Origin: Takashimella koratensis
Lineage: Eukaryota; Basidiomycota; Tremellomycetes; Trichosporonales; Tetragoniomycetaceae
NCBI GenBank assembly: GCA_003116875.1
Contig: BCKT01000003.1
Location: 1,807,185 to 1,871,184 of the forward strand
DNA length: 64,000 bases
Direction of reading: 5' to 3'
Part shown: positions 1 through 11,288 of the stretch, in pieces
Numbering within the stretch: the first letter of the stretch is position 1
Layout: every line of letters begins with the position of its first letter
Notes under the pieces: generated by a model
Seen by the model: the letters and a program-made list of their open reading frames with translations, nothing else
What the model was told of the DNA's origin: nothing
Databases searched by the model: none
Made by a program: the position numbers and the translations under genes

Positions 1-1125
1 TGATGCTTTATCAATGGATTGAACAATGTCTCGACTGTCACATCAAGTCAAGGCGTTGCTCGTCCACAGGAAGTCTGGGCGGTCGGCCGAACATTGTAAA
101 GGTTGAACAAGTGTTTAGACAGGTCTCAGATGAAAAGCAAATGCGCATGGAAGACAAGCAAGGCGCTATGCGTGGAAGTAAGACGCCTCGTCTGCACTGT
201 CTGGAATGGGAGATTTCTTACAGACTATGGCGATTAACGAGAGGTCATTGTGTCGCTTCATGGTTTGATGTGCTCCCCTCGGCCCTCTGCTTCCACGGTG
301 TTGTTGACATTGTGGCCATGGGCTCCCCTGTCAATCGGTACCACGAAGATGCCAATTTGATACTGACCAGGACGTCGAGGGCCCAGTAGGTGCGTCAGAC
401 CATGTGACCACGTTTCACCCATGACACAAAAAGAGACTTTATTGTACATGGGGTCTCATTGGCCGAACACGACATGCTGACATGAGCGGATCTACTGACT
501 TGCAGTCTTATCAATATGTAACTCACATCAGTCATCTAGTGGTCTAACGCCCATGTGAAACGATGACCATTCCCACCTCAATCCCATTTCCTTCCCTTTC
601 AAATCTCCTATTCCAAAACCACGAACAGGATCTCGACTCGAAAATCGGTGAACGGTGACGTCGTTAGGGCGCCCGCGGAAAGTGGCGCTGTGCCGCCTCA
701 TGAACGATGGTCATACCATGAGGTCATACATTTGAGCCCCCGTCAGGCATGAGCAGAGGGTCCAAGCTTTCGGATGCAGCTGGGAGCGCCCTATATCAGA
801 TTGCTGTCGATGGATGCTCCCAGCGGAAGGCGTATGCAGACCCGCGCAAATGTTTAACGTAATTGTCGATGGAACTAGTACGGTTGAACTCTATACACTT
901 GACAAGCCTGCTACTTGAGCTGTAGAGGGAAAGCGCGGCGTCACCGCTGCCACCCAAGTCCTGCATTGTCATGTTTTCATTTGATGGACTGGGCCGTTGC
1001 AAAACATGCTCATGGATTTTTTCCGGATTTTTTCGCATTTCCTCGTCTCTCCTCCAACCACCACTCACTCACCCCTCTTCTCACCCCGACCACGACCACC
1101 ATCGAGGTCAGCTCCTCATGAGGGC
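1..1125. other. Left-edge stretch with no supported gene
   Basis: Open frames occur on both strands (for example about 128 codons from position 3 on the plus strand), but their composition is not protein-like and they have no convincing splice partners. The stretch probably holds the 3' end or flank of a gene outside the window and the promoter of the gene starting at 1126. A TATA-like CTATATCA lies near 791. Nothing else is supported. Confidence 0.4.
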
Positions 1126-3558
1126 ATGCTGACGAGCACCAACTCCCTCGCCGTGGCGCGGCACGTCCTCCGCCTCGCTTTTTGGTCCGATAGCAGTCTC
1201 CTCGCGGGCGCCGTCACTCCCCTTGTTCCTCTCTCCTCATCACACTCCTCGTCCTCTTCGTCTCGCGCTTCTTCGTCCACCCACGCATCGACATCAGCAA
1301 CTCGCCTCCCTCGACCTACGCAGGCATCCTCATCACAGCGCCGTTGTTATCGCTCTCTGTCCCCCTCCCCTAACGGATCTTCCCCGAATGGCTCGGTCAG
1401 ACCCCGGTCGCAGCTTCGATCGTCCGTCCAGTCTCGATCAAGTTCCAACGCTGCGGTAGCGAATGACAACGATTCGACACCGTCGTACCATACGTTGAGA
1501 GGGCTCGATCATAATGGAAATATGACGAGCTCACGGTCCATTAACAAATTTACTCCTCACCCGCGACGATCTCCAAATTCCTCTTCGTCTTCTGCTACAA
1601 GTGTCCACGAACAAACATCGACTCTCCACCCTCAGCCCGCGCCAATATCTCATCGTATGTTAGAGCTGTTTCGCCTGACTCCGCGCTTCGCTATTTCTCT
1701 TATCCAATCCGACCCAAGCATACTTTATCACCCGAGCACCTACCCGCGGATTCGCTCTCGCACATCATCCGATCCCGCTTCTATCCCCGTGCCGACGGCA
1801 ACACGACACGATGGCAATCCGGAACCTTTCCATGTCGCACGATTGGTACACAATCGGCTGAAACGACTATCGACCCTCTCTTCCCTCCTCTTCCACCTCA
1901 CTCGCGTCCCTCTGCCTCGCTTGACAGCACAAGAGCGCTCGACCGTTTTGGCGCTCTGGTCTGAATGGATCGGTATCGTCGAACATCTTCACGAACTCGA
2001 TGCAGTTCCTTACTTCAGAAGAAATGGTCGAGCGTGGGTCGAAGGTGCGGTCCGGAGCCTGATCGCGGCGAGATCGCAAACGACGTCGGAGGCGGTCGGT
2101 GTCGAAAATCGCGACGAGGTGCCTAGTGTCGCCCGCGTGTTGAGAGCGCTCGAGTGGATGAAATTGGAACCGACCGACGCGCACACCATGGTTGCTCTTC
2201 AACGTTTCTCGCCCGGCGAAATCGCTGCTGACAACTACGCCGAGAACGAAAATCCCACAAGGACCGAGCTCAAAGTTCCAGGTCTATCGGACCTGGAACC
2301 CGATATGAAGCTGGCCCACTTTGAACCTCGCCTTTCCCGAGCAATCTCATCGCGTCTTCTTTCCCATCTCTCTCCTCTTTCATCGGCCATATCGATCCCT
2401 CGCATCACCTCGCTCCGGGGATTGGATCCATCGTTGGGGCCCAGGGGTATGCGACGCGCCGAGGTCGAACGCGAGTACCTCGATCTTTCTATCGGCCACG
2501 TCGTCCTTTCCGAGCTGGACAAATTTGAACGACGGCTCGGTCGTGGTGCCTGGAAAGAGAGTATCGATTCGAGGGCGGTGAAGGAATGGATGGAGAGAAG
2601 GGACGAGCTAGTGCCGCTTTGGTTGAAGCTCGCGGGACAGGCGGTAGATCGCGTCGAGCGACTCAAGTTTGACACACGAGGAGTGAAGAATCCGACTACA
2701 AGGATGGGAGGAGGAGGAAATAGGTCCAAAGGCGACTTGTCACAGTTGGCCGTGCCGACAAAGATGGAGGTTATGGCGCTATGGTTGCTAGCCAGAGACC
2801 GTACACTGCATACCGACCTCCGGTCACCTCTCACAGTCGACTGGCGAATGGCAGAGTTCAACCTCGCGAACCCTTTCTCCATCCTTCGCCTCGCTCTCGG
2901 GTTCACTGTCGAGCCGACCAAGCCTTCGCCTGCAACCTCGGCACCGTTGACGGCTACTGCAGATCATGTTGTCGCTTCTCCTCGTCCCAATGGTGTCGAC
3001 AGGTTCATCGTATCGATCGTGGTCCGGCTCATTGCGTCATTCCACAATACAGGATCCCTCGACACCCTTGTCATGCTCCTTCGTAGTCTCTCCGCGCCCT
3101 CGACGTCGATTTCGGATGCTTCGAACGAGGACAAGCCGGACTTTGGGCCCTCTACCTCGTCTTTATCACCGCGTCGGCTCTTTGCTCTTCCTGCGCCACG
3201 ACTACCCTTGCGTACTCATAAACGACTCATCCTGACAGCCACGTCTGGAGCTGTTTTGCGAAGGCTGATCGAGCCCCTCTCAGCCATGGCATCGCCCGCT
3301 TTGGAACCATCGAAACCCAAAATCAGCGACACCCCGGTTGCCGTCGATGACAATGGGGTTCCGCTGAAAGCGTACGCGTTCCACAGTAAAAACGAGGAGA
3401 AGTTGATGCGTGCTGCCGATGGAGTTGGACTTGCATCTGAACTCATTGATCTGCTGCATAAATGGGGAATGAAAACAAGACGGCAAGCAGTAGATGTGAA
3501 GTCGAACGAGGAGGTGATGGAGGACGAGGTGGTCAGCGGGAAAGAGGAGAGCATGTAA
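1126..3558 (+). CDS. Orphan Ser-rich protein, possibly mitochondrial
   Basis: This is a single open frame of about 810 codons without introns. I do not recognise the family. I prefer the ATG at 1126 to the in-frame ATG at 997: the 997 extension is a Pro/Thr-rich run typical of translated leader DNA, whereas from 1126 the protein begins with a Leu/Arg/Ala-rich stretch (MLTSTNSLAVARHVLRLAFW) resembling a mitochondrial presequence. Residues 25-190 are Ser-rich and probably disordered. After that come predicted helical segments with LxxL-like spacing (HRMLELFRLTPRFAISLI; HNRLKRLSTLSSLLFHLTRV). Such helical repeats would suit a PPR-like or other alpha-solenoid organellar factor, but this is only a guess. 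The end at 3558 precedes ALG6 by about 280 nt on the same strand. Confidence 0.7.
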   Translation: MLTSTNSLAVARHVLRLAFWSDSSLLAGAVTPLVPLSSSHSSSSSSRASSSTHASTSATRLPRPTQASSSQRRCYRSLSPSPNGSSPNGSVRPRSQLRSSVQSRSSSNAAVANDNDSTPSYHTLRGLDHNGNMTSSRSINKFTPHPRRSPNSSSSSATSVHEQTSTLHPQPAPISHRMLELFRLTPRFAISLIQSDPSILYHPSTYPRIRSRTSSDPASIPVPTATRHDGNPEPFHVARLVHNRLKRLSTLSSLLFHLTRVPLPRLTAQERSTVLALWSEWIGIVEHLHELDAVPYFRRNGRAWVEGAVRSLIAARSQTTSEAVGVENRDEVPSVARVLRALEWMKLEPTDAHTMVALQRFSPGEIAADNYAENENPTRTELKVPGLSDLEPDMKLAHFEPRLSRAISSRLLSHLSPLSSAISIPRITSLRGLDPSLGPRGMRRAEVEREYLDLSIGHVVLSELDKFERRLGRGAWKESIDSRAVKEWMERRDELVPLWLKLAGQAVDRVERLKFDTRGVKNPTTRMGGGGNRSKGDLSQLAVPTKMEVMALWLLARDRTLHTDLRSPLTVDWRMAEFNLANPFSILRLALGFTVEPTKPSPATSAPLTATADHVVASPRPNGVDRFIVSIVVRLIASFHNTGSLDTLVMLLRSLSAPSTSISDASNEDKPDFGPSTSSLSPRRLFALPAPRLPLRTHKRLILTATSGAVLRRLIEPLSAMASPALEPSKPKISDTPVAVDDNGVPLKAYAFHSKNEEKLMRAADGVGLASELIDLLHKWGMKTRRQAVDVKSNEEVMEDEVVSGKEESM

Positions 3559-3838
3559 AGGACGAGTAGCGTCAAAGTGTAGCTAGCATATCACATCTCG
3601 ACCACATCCATGCATCGTCTGCGATCATCTTCATACAAACGCCTGTCTTTTCCTCGCCGTCGCCATCGCAATTGTTGTTGTCGCTGCTGGCTGGTTTGAC
3701 CACTTGCCGCATCCTCCGTCGGAACCAAAAACATCGGTCCATCTCCACGTTTCGTTTTCCGAACCACAACCCATTCCAACCACTCTCATCCCCACCACCG
3801 ACATCGTCCACCTCGACTATACAGCCCCGTCCCCAGTC

Positions 3839-6734
3839 ATGCCGCGTAAGAACTACGCGCAGCACCGCGCGGCGATATCTCAGGCTCGAGGATACGCTGG
3901 GAGCGTGTACGAGTGAGTTTGGATCTGCTCTTCACTACCATTCCAGACCGGGTCACCGCCATCACTGTTCTTGGCGTAGCCTGGTGGAACTGGGGCCAAT
4001 GATCTGAGAACGACACTGATTCATGTACCTCTGCTCTCTACTTGCTCTCCTCATCTTGTGGTCTGAAATCATCGCAACGTTCTCCTTTTCTGACCTTCCC
4101 GCCATCAGGAGCGAGACCGAGCTCGAGTCTCTCGCGTCGTACTCCACCTATGCCTCATCTTCCCACCCATCGTCCCAGTCCCCTCTTCTTGCCCCTTACC
4201 TCCCTCCTGCTCTCCGTCAACGCACCCTCTCCAGCTCTTCCGCAGGTACAGACCACCTCTCCCCTCCTTCGCGACCCATCCCTATCCCATTCCCATCCCA
4301 TCACGACTCGGAAAGCTCGCATGTTCCCATCATGGCAAGCACGAAGCTCGGCGCGTCGTCCAGCCCGCGAGGAGAGACTCCGGCTGAGCGGATAGAGAGG
4401 CGGAGGAAGAGGAGAGAAGAGAGAGATAGGAGGAGTACGCTGAAGAGCGATGTCTACGACTCACCGCTCAGGAGGTATGCCAGGTGGATGGGGAATGGAG
4501 GTCCCAGCGGGAATGGTAATGGCGGCAATGGAGGTTGGAGAGTGGGACTGGCGGTGGGTCTGCTCGGTGTAGGGGTGGTGAAGAGTGCTGTGGGCATGGG
4601 TGGATTTTCTGGTGAGTTCCAACGTGCTGCAGCTTAGCGGACTCCCTCGAGAAGCGGGGTTAACGTGCAATTCAGGCAAAGACCAACCACCGATGTTTGG
4701 CGACTTTGAAGCCCAGCGACACTGGATGGAGGTCACGCTGCACCGCCCTATTAGCGAGTGGTACACCTACAGCCCAGAGTGGTGGCAACTGGACTGTGAG
4801 TGATGATGCAAGATGCCACGGCTCAGCTATTCAAAGCATGGGTTGTAGCTGACATTCAATCTCTCAGACCCGCCTCTGACGGCTTACGTTTCGTTCCTTT
4901 GCGGTTGGATGTAAGTGTCGCTTCTGCTGAGTTGCATCTGGATCCACGGCATGTGTCCATGACTGAACCACAATTTAGCGGGTCCAAACTTGACCCATCT
5001 CATTTCGCGCTCGAGACTTCGCGGGGGTTGTCACCGCCTGTTTTGATCACGTACATGCGCGCAAGCGTCCTCGCCCTCGAAGCCCTGGTATGGTGGACCG
5101 CTGTCGTCGCATGGGTGATGGTCGAGGCGAAGAAGAATGGGCGGACATGGAGAACTCAGGTGGGTTCCTGATTCGAGTCTGTCCCACTGTTCTCGCGTTG
5201 GCTAAAATGTCCATTCTGCAGACCACAGGCATCTTGACGATTCTGCTACAGCCGTCGTTGGCGTTGATCGACAACGGTCACTTTCAGTGAGTCCCTCAGA
5301 CCCACGACTCCATGACCTGTATGCTAACAAAACTTGGCGTTAAGATACAACTCTGTTCTCCTTGGCTTCTCCGTCTACGCTTTGCTTGCGATGCAAACGG
5401 GCCACGACCTGCTGGCTTGCGTCGCGTTTTCCCTTGCGCTAGGTTTCAAGCAGATGGGGCTCTACTTTGCTCCAGCCGTCGGGTGCTACTTGCTCGGCAA
5501 GTGCTTCTACCTCGGATGGCCGCAGGGGTGAGTTCTTCACCTGTCTCGGCAAGATCCCTTGCTATCTGCTAATACGATTCATCTGGCAGGCTTGTCCACT
5601 TCATCAAGCTCGGCATCGTGACCAGCGTAACGATGGTCGTCCTCTTCCTCCCCTGGCTCCACCCCTTCCCTGACGCTTTGCTTTGGGTCGTCCATCGCAT
5701 GTTCCCTTTTGCGAGGGGTATCTTTGAGGACAAGGTCGCCAACTTTTGGTGCGCGTCCAATGTCGTGCTCAAGTGGAGGCGGTGGTTTGATGTCGCGGGG
5801 ATGGCCAGAGTGAGTATTCCTCGACAGGCTGGTAGCTTTGATGTTTGCGAGCGCACGCTGATATCACCTGTTCAGCTTGCGACTATCGCAACCTTTATCA
5901 CACTCCTTCCCACCATCGTCATCCTTCTCCGCACCTCCATCCTCAGCCGCGAGAAGCCCCGGGTCTCCGTTTCCACTGCCACCTCAGCTGTGAAAAAGTC
6001 TTCGCCTCTGAACAACTCGCCGTCAGCTACCATGTCGCGTACGACAACCATAACGCCTCTGCCTTTGTCCCCATCTGCGTCATCGCCCGCTGCTCGCTTG
6101 CTTCCCCTCGCTCTTCTCACGTCGTCCTTGGCATTCTTCCTTTTCTCGTTCCAGGTACACGAGAAGAGCATCCTCATTGCTCTCGTACCGGCGACGCTGA
6201 TGATGGCGTTGCGAGGGGACGACGAGACCTGGGAAGTTGGCGTCATTTTTAACAACGTTGCTGTCTTCAGGTGAGCAAGAATTTGATTGCATGCGAATCA
6301 TATCGTCATCATCAGAAACTGATTCGGCATATCAGCATGTGGCCGCTGTTGAGACGCGACGGGCAGATTGGGCAGTATGTTGTCCTCACGGTGCTCTGGA
6401 ACTACCTTATCGGCGCCGATCCACGTCGTTTCCGTGCTCCGCTCAGGTATGCGGCTTATGTAAGTCGGTCCCCGGCTGCCTTGGGTAGACTTAGTTGGTC
6501 TCATTTTCGATGTGAACGCTACTGACCTGTCACTTCTCTCAGCTCACTTACGCGTCCATCATCGCGCTGCACATCGCCGAGCTTCTCGTCCCACCGCCTC
6601 AACGCCTTCCGGATCTCTACCCCGTCCTCAACGTGTTGCTCTCTGGGGCTGTGTTTGGCACGGTATGGCTCTGGGCTTGTCGCCGGCTGGTCGTGGAGAG
6701 CTGGGGCATCGTTGGCTTGGGAGGCGGAATGTAA
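3839..6734 (+). CDS. ALG6: ALG6-type dolichyl-P-Glc:Man9GlcNAc2-PP-dolichol alpha-1,3-glucosyltransferase
   Basis: This enzyme adds the first glucose to the lipid-linked N-glycan precursor in the ER lumen (GT57 family, GT-C fold). About ten exons splice cleanly, with donors near 3913, 4613, 4796, 4911, 5160 and 5288. Diagnostic motifs are GDFEAQRHWMEVT in the first luminal loop, whose Asp is the presumed catalytic base, then YPPLTAY, QTGHDLLACVAFSLALGFKQ, and PFARGIFEDKVANFWCASNV, which separates ALG6 from ALG8. Many hydrophobic segments follow, and the C-terminus ends in LGGGM. The roughly 100 N-terminal residues before the first membrane segment are basic and Ser/Arg-rich, longer than in most ALG6 proteins. 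The start MPRKNYAQHR is chosen because upstream sequence is Pro/Ser-rich leader. A first intron of about 195 nt is longer than the others. Confidence 0.9.
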
Positions 6735-7187
6735 GAGAGGACCTAGGCTGGAATAGGTCCCAAATATCATAGAAGTTGGTGATCATCGGGACGAGAAATC
6801 TTCCCGCTGCGTCAGACTAGGTTTTTTGTTCATGTATAAGCTGCTGTGTATACAACGAGTGCCAAGAACGAGAGAGAACGGGAAAACGAAGCGAAACTGC
6901 TCCTCTCAATATCGTGCTGCTCCTCCCTGATTCCCTTGCCCCCGAAGTTCCGAGATTGTTTCGGTCATGTCCGGCCCGCTGGTGGATGGGCAAAAAATAG
7001 ACGACTCGGGGTTGATTGGTGAGTGCGACGACCAGGCGATCGGTCGCGCAAAATGTCGTCTTCGAGTTTCGTCGACTTTCATTGCGTTGTCCTGGGCAAA
7101 CAAACCATCCTCTTGACGTTGTAAAAGCAAACATTCTCTTAACATTCTTACGAGTACTCGCTCCTTATCGTACAGTTGCCTTCTAAA
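6735..7187 (+). other. Intergenic, ALG6 3' end to oxidoreductase promoter
   Basis: I see no gene here. Frames on the minus strand between 6817 and 7394 overlap the next gene's first exon and look like shadows. The stretch should hold the ALG6 terminator and the promoter of the gene starting at 7188; no clear TATA box is visible. Confidence 0.4.
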
Positions 7188-8840
7188 ATGACCTCGGACC
7201 CGTCTCTCCCCGCCGAACCCGTCGACATCCTCCTCGTCGGCCTCGGGTCTATCGGTACCGTCTACGCGTACATCCTCGAGAACGTAAGTGGGCAATGCAC
7301 CAGGCACACAAGCATCTTCCGCAGCTCGAACGAAGTACCCTGTGGTGCTTGACTTGGTAGCTGAAAAGGAGTTGTTCAGGCTGCTTGTTCCCAAAGGATG
7401 GAAAGATAAGCGGATGGCTTACGTCTTAATCAGTCTGGTAAAGCTCGAGTCACCGCCGTCGCCAGGTCCAACTACGACTTGTACACCAAATCCGGTGTGC
7501 AGCTCAAAACTGGCAAGTTCGGTGACATTGACGGCTGGAGGCCTCACCGAGGTGAGTAGAGTTGCCTTATCGGATTACATGCCATGTTCCACCCCTATCC
7601 CTAGACCCCCACTCCCTCTGTCATTTGAGCTGGGACTAACGCGTTTTGTTAGTGGTCAAGAGCCAAGCAGAGGCTCTTGCAGATGGGCAGAAGTACGACT
7701 ATGCTCTTGTGACGACCAAGTGTCTCCCAGACGTACTGCCGACCACCACGCTATTGGCCGACGCCATCGCCAGTGGCCAGATTGGAGCCTACGCCCTCAT
7801 CCAGGTACGCTGATCCGTCCTGGCACACATTCATTTCGTCCACAAGCGGTAAACCGCCGCCCGTGTCTCCACAGGCTGACATTCTCGACTTGATTGTAGA
7901 ACGGTATCGAAGTCGAGGCCGACCTGTACGCTGCTGTTAAATCAACATCGACCCCTATCATCTCCTGCATGGCCTACATCGGCATTATGACCACCCCTGA
8001 CGGCTCGACGGTCAACTGGCCCGGGAGGGACATCCTCGTCGCTGGCGTCTACCCGCCTAAATCGGAGGGCCGCGAGTTCACGGATCGAGAGACTAAGGCG
8101 CTCGATGTTTGGCACGCGCTGTTGAAGGTTGGAGGGGCGAACATCAAGGTCACTGACCGTGTGGACCAGGAGCGATTCAACAAGGTGAGCTGGCCTTCCC
8201 GTTGCACACAGAGATGGATGTTCGCTGTTGAGTGATGAAGCGGGCTCTGTGGAGTCCATGCTGACTTCTTTTCGTGTCCACGTGTAGAACGTGTTCAACT
8301 GCGCCTGGTCTTCGATCCAAGGTCTCGTCCGCGCTACACCTTACGTCTTCACTCCTCTCTCGCCAGAGCTGCACGACTACATCAAGTCGTTCATCCGCGA
8401 AATCGTGACGGTCGGGTACGAGAGTGGACTGCTCTATGAAGGCATGATTCACCCCTCTGGTGTTGTGATGGGTGGTATTGAGGCTGGTGTCAAGATGGGC
8501 TTTGACCAGGTACGTGATATCCCCCCTCCCAGGCTGCTCTCTGTTCCATCCAATGGCTGCTCCCGATGGAAATCAGGGAAGAGGATACTGACCACGACAC
8601 ACTGTTCAGTTCGTCATCAATGCCCCTCCTGGTGGCAAGGGCCACAAAATGTCCCTCCTTCTCGACGTCGAGCGCGGTCGACCGATCGAGGTCGAAGTCA
8701 TCGTCGGCGGCGTGTTGGCCATTGCGAAGAAGTTCAACATCCCTACCCCTCTCTTGGGTTTCACCTACACCCTGCTCAAGGGTCTCCAAAACTCGATCGT
8801 AGACCAGGCCGCACAAGCCAAGGCGGCTTCATCGGCATAG
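7188..8840 (+). CDS. Ketopantoate reductase (PanE/ApbA) family oxidoreductase
   Basis: Members of this family reduce 2-dehydropantoate to pantoate with NADPH, but many fungal paralogues have unknown substrates. Six or seven exons join in phase. The start MTSDPSLPAEP leads directly into the dinucleotide motif LLVGLGSIGTVYA (GxGxxG, residues about 13-22). Further family marks are the ALVTTKCLPD strand with its conserved Lys, CMAYIGIM, FNKNVFNCAWSSIQGL (catalytic Lys/Asn helix), and the C-terminal GHKMSLLLDVERGRPIEVEVIVGGVLAIA followed by IPTPLL, which matches the QDLxxGRPxE signature. Length is about 390 residues, usual for the fungal branch. Donors and acceptors are canonical (7284 GTAAGT; 7433 CAG). 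Assignment to the family is firm. Assignment to pantothenate synthesis is not, because fungi often carry several paralogues. Confidence 0.85.
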
Positions 8841-9283
8841 TCGGCCGTTCGAGTCAAGAGGTTACAGCGTCGAGATAGAAGTATTCCCAAATATTTTCAG
8901 AAAATCTGGAATGTAGAGGCGCCGGGCCGACGAGCCGTTTAATTACTATTCAGACTAGCTAGGAGGGTCACAAACCAAGCATTGCTGGACAGTCCAACAT
9001 CTGGGGCATGCAAGGCGCGACAGACTTCCTCCATGCTCACTGCATGCAAATAACATGCCGAGACGTCTCTCTTCCACTCCTACCCTGTTACGGCCATCTC
9101 CCTGGCGGGTGAGATCAAAGAATTTGCCGAAGTCATCTGATCATCTGACCATCGGTGACCCGGAGCCGGTCTCGCACCACAACAATGACTCTTTGCGCGC
9201 ACGGAGTGTACCGTATATAAACGTTTCGCTCGGCCTCTGGTCTTTGATGAATTGCCTCTCTACCCTCCTACTCATTGCCCATC
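8841..9283 (+). other. Intergenic region and promoter of the PhyH-family gene
   Basis: This contains the 3' flank of the preceding oxidoreductase gene and, near its end, a TATA box at 9214-9221 that fits the downstream gene. I see no coding signal. Confidence 0.5.
9214..9221 (+). promoter_or_regulatory. TATA box upstream of the PhyH-family gene
   Basis: TATATAAA lies 63 nt before the ATG at 9284. Position and sequence fit a TATA element. Most housekeeping genes in this window lack one. Confidence 0.55.
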
Positions 9284-10460
9284 ATGGCTGCAGTTGCCGT
9301 ACTCCCTGTTGGCTACCACGGACTAGGTGTCCCCCGTGACGTCTCCTTGCAGACACTCAAGATAGAGAGTAACGATGGCAGCATTGTGCGTATAACCATT
9401 GCATAACCGGTAATAATCCACCTAAGCTGATGCTCGCTGAAGATACCCGAACGCTACCTGGGGTGGCTTGAACCCGTGTCGAAGGATACACCAGCAGAAG
9501 AGATGCAGCGCCGTTTCGAGCGCGATGGCGTTTTACTTGTCAAAGGCGTAATCGACCCCGAGAAGGTCCGAGACTGTCGGGGCAAGTACTTCTCATACAT
9601 GGCGTCGACGGGCGTGTTGAAGGAAGGTACCAACCCGAGGGACGGCATCTTCTGTGGTCATGACCACCACGAGTTTGGTGAGTTCATCGAAGCGACGCAC
9701 AAAGTTTCCACAGCAACTGAAAAATGGAATAGCGGGAGTTGGGGCAGCTGGATACCTCGGTCGCTCAGCAGCCGATTGCGAGTACTTTGCCAAGTCCATC
9801 TCGTGCCATGCCGAGAACTGGGTCAACGACTTTGCTCATGATGACGACCTCCTCGCCACCATCAAGCAGATTAAGCCCAATTGGGACGACGCGCAAGTCT
9901 TCAGACGTCAGCTGCTACGTTCCAGCATCCCTAACGTGAGTCGCTACCCTTCTCTGTTGTTGACAGCACCTACCTTATAGTCATCTGGAACGTCGACTAA
10001 AGTACACTTTGACCAGACATTTGTTCGCGCTGGCCCCCCAACATTCGTCACCGCCTGGATCCCACTCGGTGATGTCCCTCCTGAGTCCGGCGGGCTTATC
10101 TATCTCGAAGATTCGGTCCCTGTCGCTCAAAAAATCGAAGACCAATTTCTCCTGGAAAATCAGTCGTTATCGAAGGACGAACAGCTCTCCGCGTTCAACG
10201 TGAACATGACCGACCGAGGGGCCATCAGTCGCGCCTGCGGTCAATTCTCGCAAGAACACGGAGGGAGGAAGTGGTTAGTGGCCAATTACCAAGCTGGAGA
10301 CGTCGTCTTCCATCACCCGTTCATGATACATGCCTCGGGAGCGTGTTATGATAAGCAAGATCGGATCAGGCTGTCGATGGATGTCAGATTCGCAGATGTG
10401 TCCAAGCCGCATGATGAGCGCTGGAACAAGAGCTACTTCAAGTTGGGTGATGGATTATAG
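9284..10460 (+). CDS. Phytanoyl-CoA dioxygenase (PhyH) family protein
   Basis: This is a predicted Fe(II)/2-oxoglutarate-dependent oxygenase. Four exons (9284-9385, 9443-9677, 9733-9935, 9981-10460) splice in phase and give about 340 residues. The double-stranded beta-helix residues are visible: VHFDQTF supplies the HxD pair, FHHPFMIHAS supplies the distal His, and RIRLSMDVRF supplies the Arg that would bind the 2-oxoglutarate carboxylate. The N-terminal part contains FERDGVLLVKGVIDPEKV, typical of the PhyH entry strand, and GVGAAGYLG. Fungal members hydroxylate fatty acids or secondary metabolites, or use unknown substrates; the sequence does not say which. The TATA box upstream suggests regulated rather than constitutive expression. 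The neighbouring ketopantoate-reductase-family gene is on the same strand but there is no sign of a shared pathway. Confidence 0.85.
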
Positions 10461-10599
10461 TGAACCCCAAGTGAAGAACACCAGACAGTGACATTCGCTT
10501 GCCCTATCTACATACATCCCTACCTGTATTCCCGAGACTTCGACAGTGTACAGAGCTTCTCGAGTAATGTATGCTCATGGTAAACCGTGCACAATATAA

Positions 10600-11037
10600 T
10601 CAGTCACTACTCGTCAAATCCTGCAAAGTCGTTGCCCTGACATCCTCATCCATATCCGTTTCCGGCGCCACAAGTCGCCATATTGAACCGTTCACCAGAG
10701 ACTTCAGATACGCTGACCCGGGACTGTAGTCGTTTTTCGGAATACGGGCGCTTGTTACGATGTCCACCTCTGCCAGCTCCCTTCCTGTCTTGTCTGTCTT
10801 CACAAATATTTTTGCACGATCCAAATGGAGTCGGAGAAGGTGCTGGGAATCTCCTTGTTCGAAGTAAGTGGTGAAGCCGCCGCTTGAATTTGTGTCGCTG
10901 CGTATGGGTTGAATGCAATATCCGCACGAGTCCGCGGCCGTTTCATCGAACGGTAGTTGACACCAATACAGCCACCAGCTCTTGGACGTGAACGTCGACT
11001 CGATCGACCCCTGCTTGAACTCGTCGGTACAAGGCAC
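10600..11037 (-). CDS. Small orphan open frame, possibly part of a longer gene
   Basis: An open frame of 145 codons runs on the minus strand. It is protein-like in composition: SWWLYWCQLPFDETAADSC, then a region of alternating hydrophobics (LLRLHLDRAKIFVKTDK, ELAEVDIVTSARIPK), then an acidic C-terminus. I do not recognise it. No obvious 5' exon was found; the DNA immediately upstream is occupied by an imperfect 37-nt repeat and a G14 run. It could be a real small gene, a decayed gene, or a terminal exon. Confidence is low. Confidence 0.35.
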   Translation of the reverse strand: MPCTDEFKQGSIESTFTSKSWWLYWCQLPFDETAADSCGYCIQPIRSDTNSSGGFTTYFEQGDSQHLLRLHLDRAKIFVKTDKTGRELAEVDIVTSARIPKNDYSPGSAYLKSLVNGSIWRLVAPETDMDEDVRATTLQDLTSSD

Positions 11038-11048
11038 GGTCCCCCCGT

Positions 11049-11136
11049 CTTCGATGGATCTGTGGGCAGTTTAGGTGGTCTGCCGCCTTCGATGGATCTG
11101 GGGCGAGCATGCAGGGGGTTCGCCTTCGATGGGTCA
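11049..11136 (+). repeat. Three imperfect copies of a roughly 37-nt repeat
   Basis: The core CTTCGATGGATCTG occurs at 11049-11062 and 11087-11100. A diverged copy (CTTCGATGGGTCAG) begins at 11124. Start-to-start spacing is 38 and 37 nt. The array lies between the small minus-strand frame and the plus-strand orphan at 11289. Confidence 0.6.
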
Positions 11137-11211
11137 GTGAGTATGCAGGTCTGAGTGGAGCGCAAAAGGAGGGACCAGGTGGTTGACTAAATCGTTCGGC
11201 CGAGGGGGGAA

Positions 11212-11225
11212 GGGGGGGGGGGGGG
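11212..11225 (+). repeat. G14 mononucleotide run
   Basis: Fourteen consecutive G on the plus strand lie about 75 nt before the start at 11289 and just 5' of a TATA box. Confidence 0.8.
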
Positions 11226-11231
11226 TTAGCA

Positions 11232-11239
11232 TATAAAAA
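11232..11239 (+). promoter_or_regulatory. TATA box upstream of the orphan gene at 11289
   Basis: TATAAAAA lies 50 nt before the ATG at 11289 and directly after the G-run. Confidence 0.55.
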
Positions 11240-11288
11240 GGGTGGGAGTTCGGAGTGAGGAGTCTTTGCGACTCGTATTCCCCAAGCT

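Noticed and set aside
997..1125. Longer N-terminus of the first gene
   Set aside because: It adds a Pro/Thr/Ser-rich stretch and hides the presequence-like N-terminus at 1126.
2235..2921. Minus-strand frame of 228 codons
   Set aside because: It is Ser/Arg-rich and antisense to the 1126-3558 gene; it has no motif or splice partner.
7188..10460. A metabolic gene cluster of the reductase and PhyH genes
   Set aside because: They are only adjacent; no synthase, transporter or regulator accompanies them.
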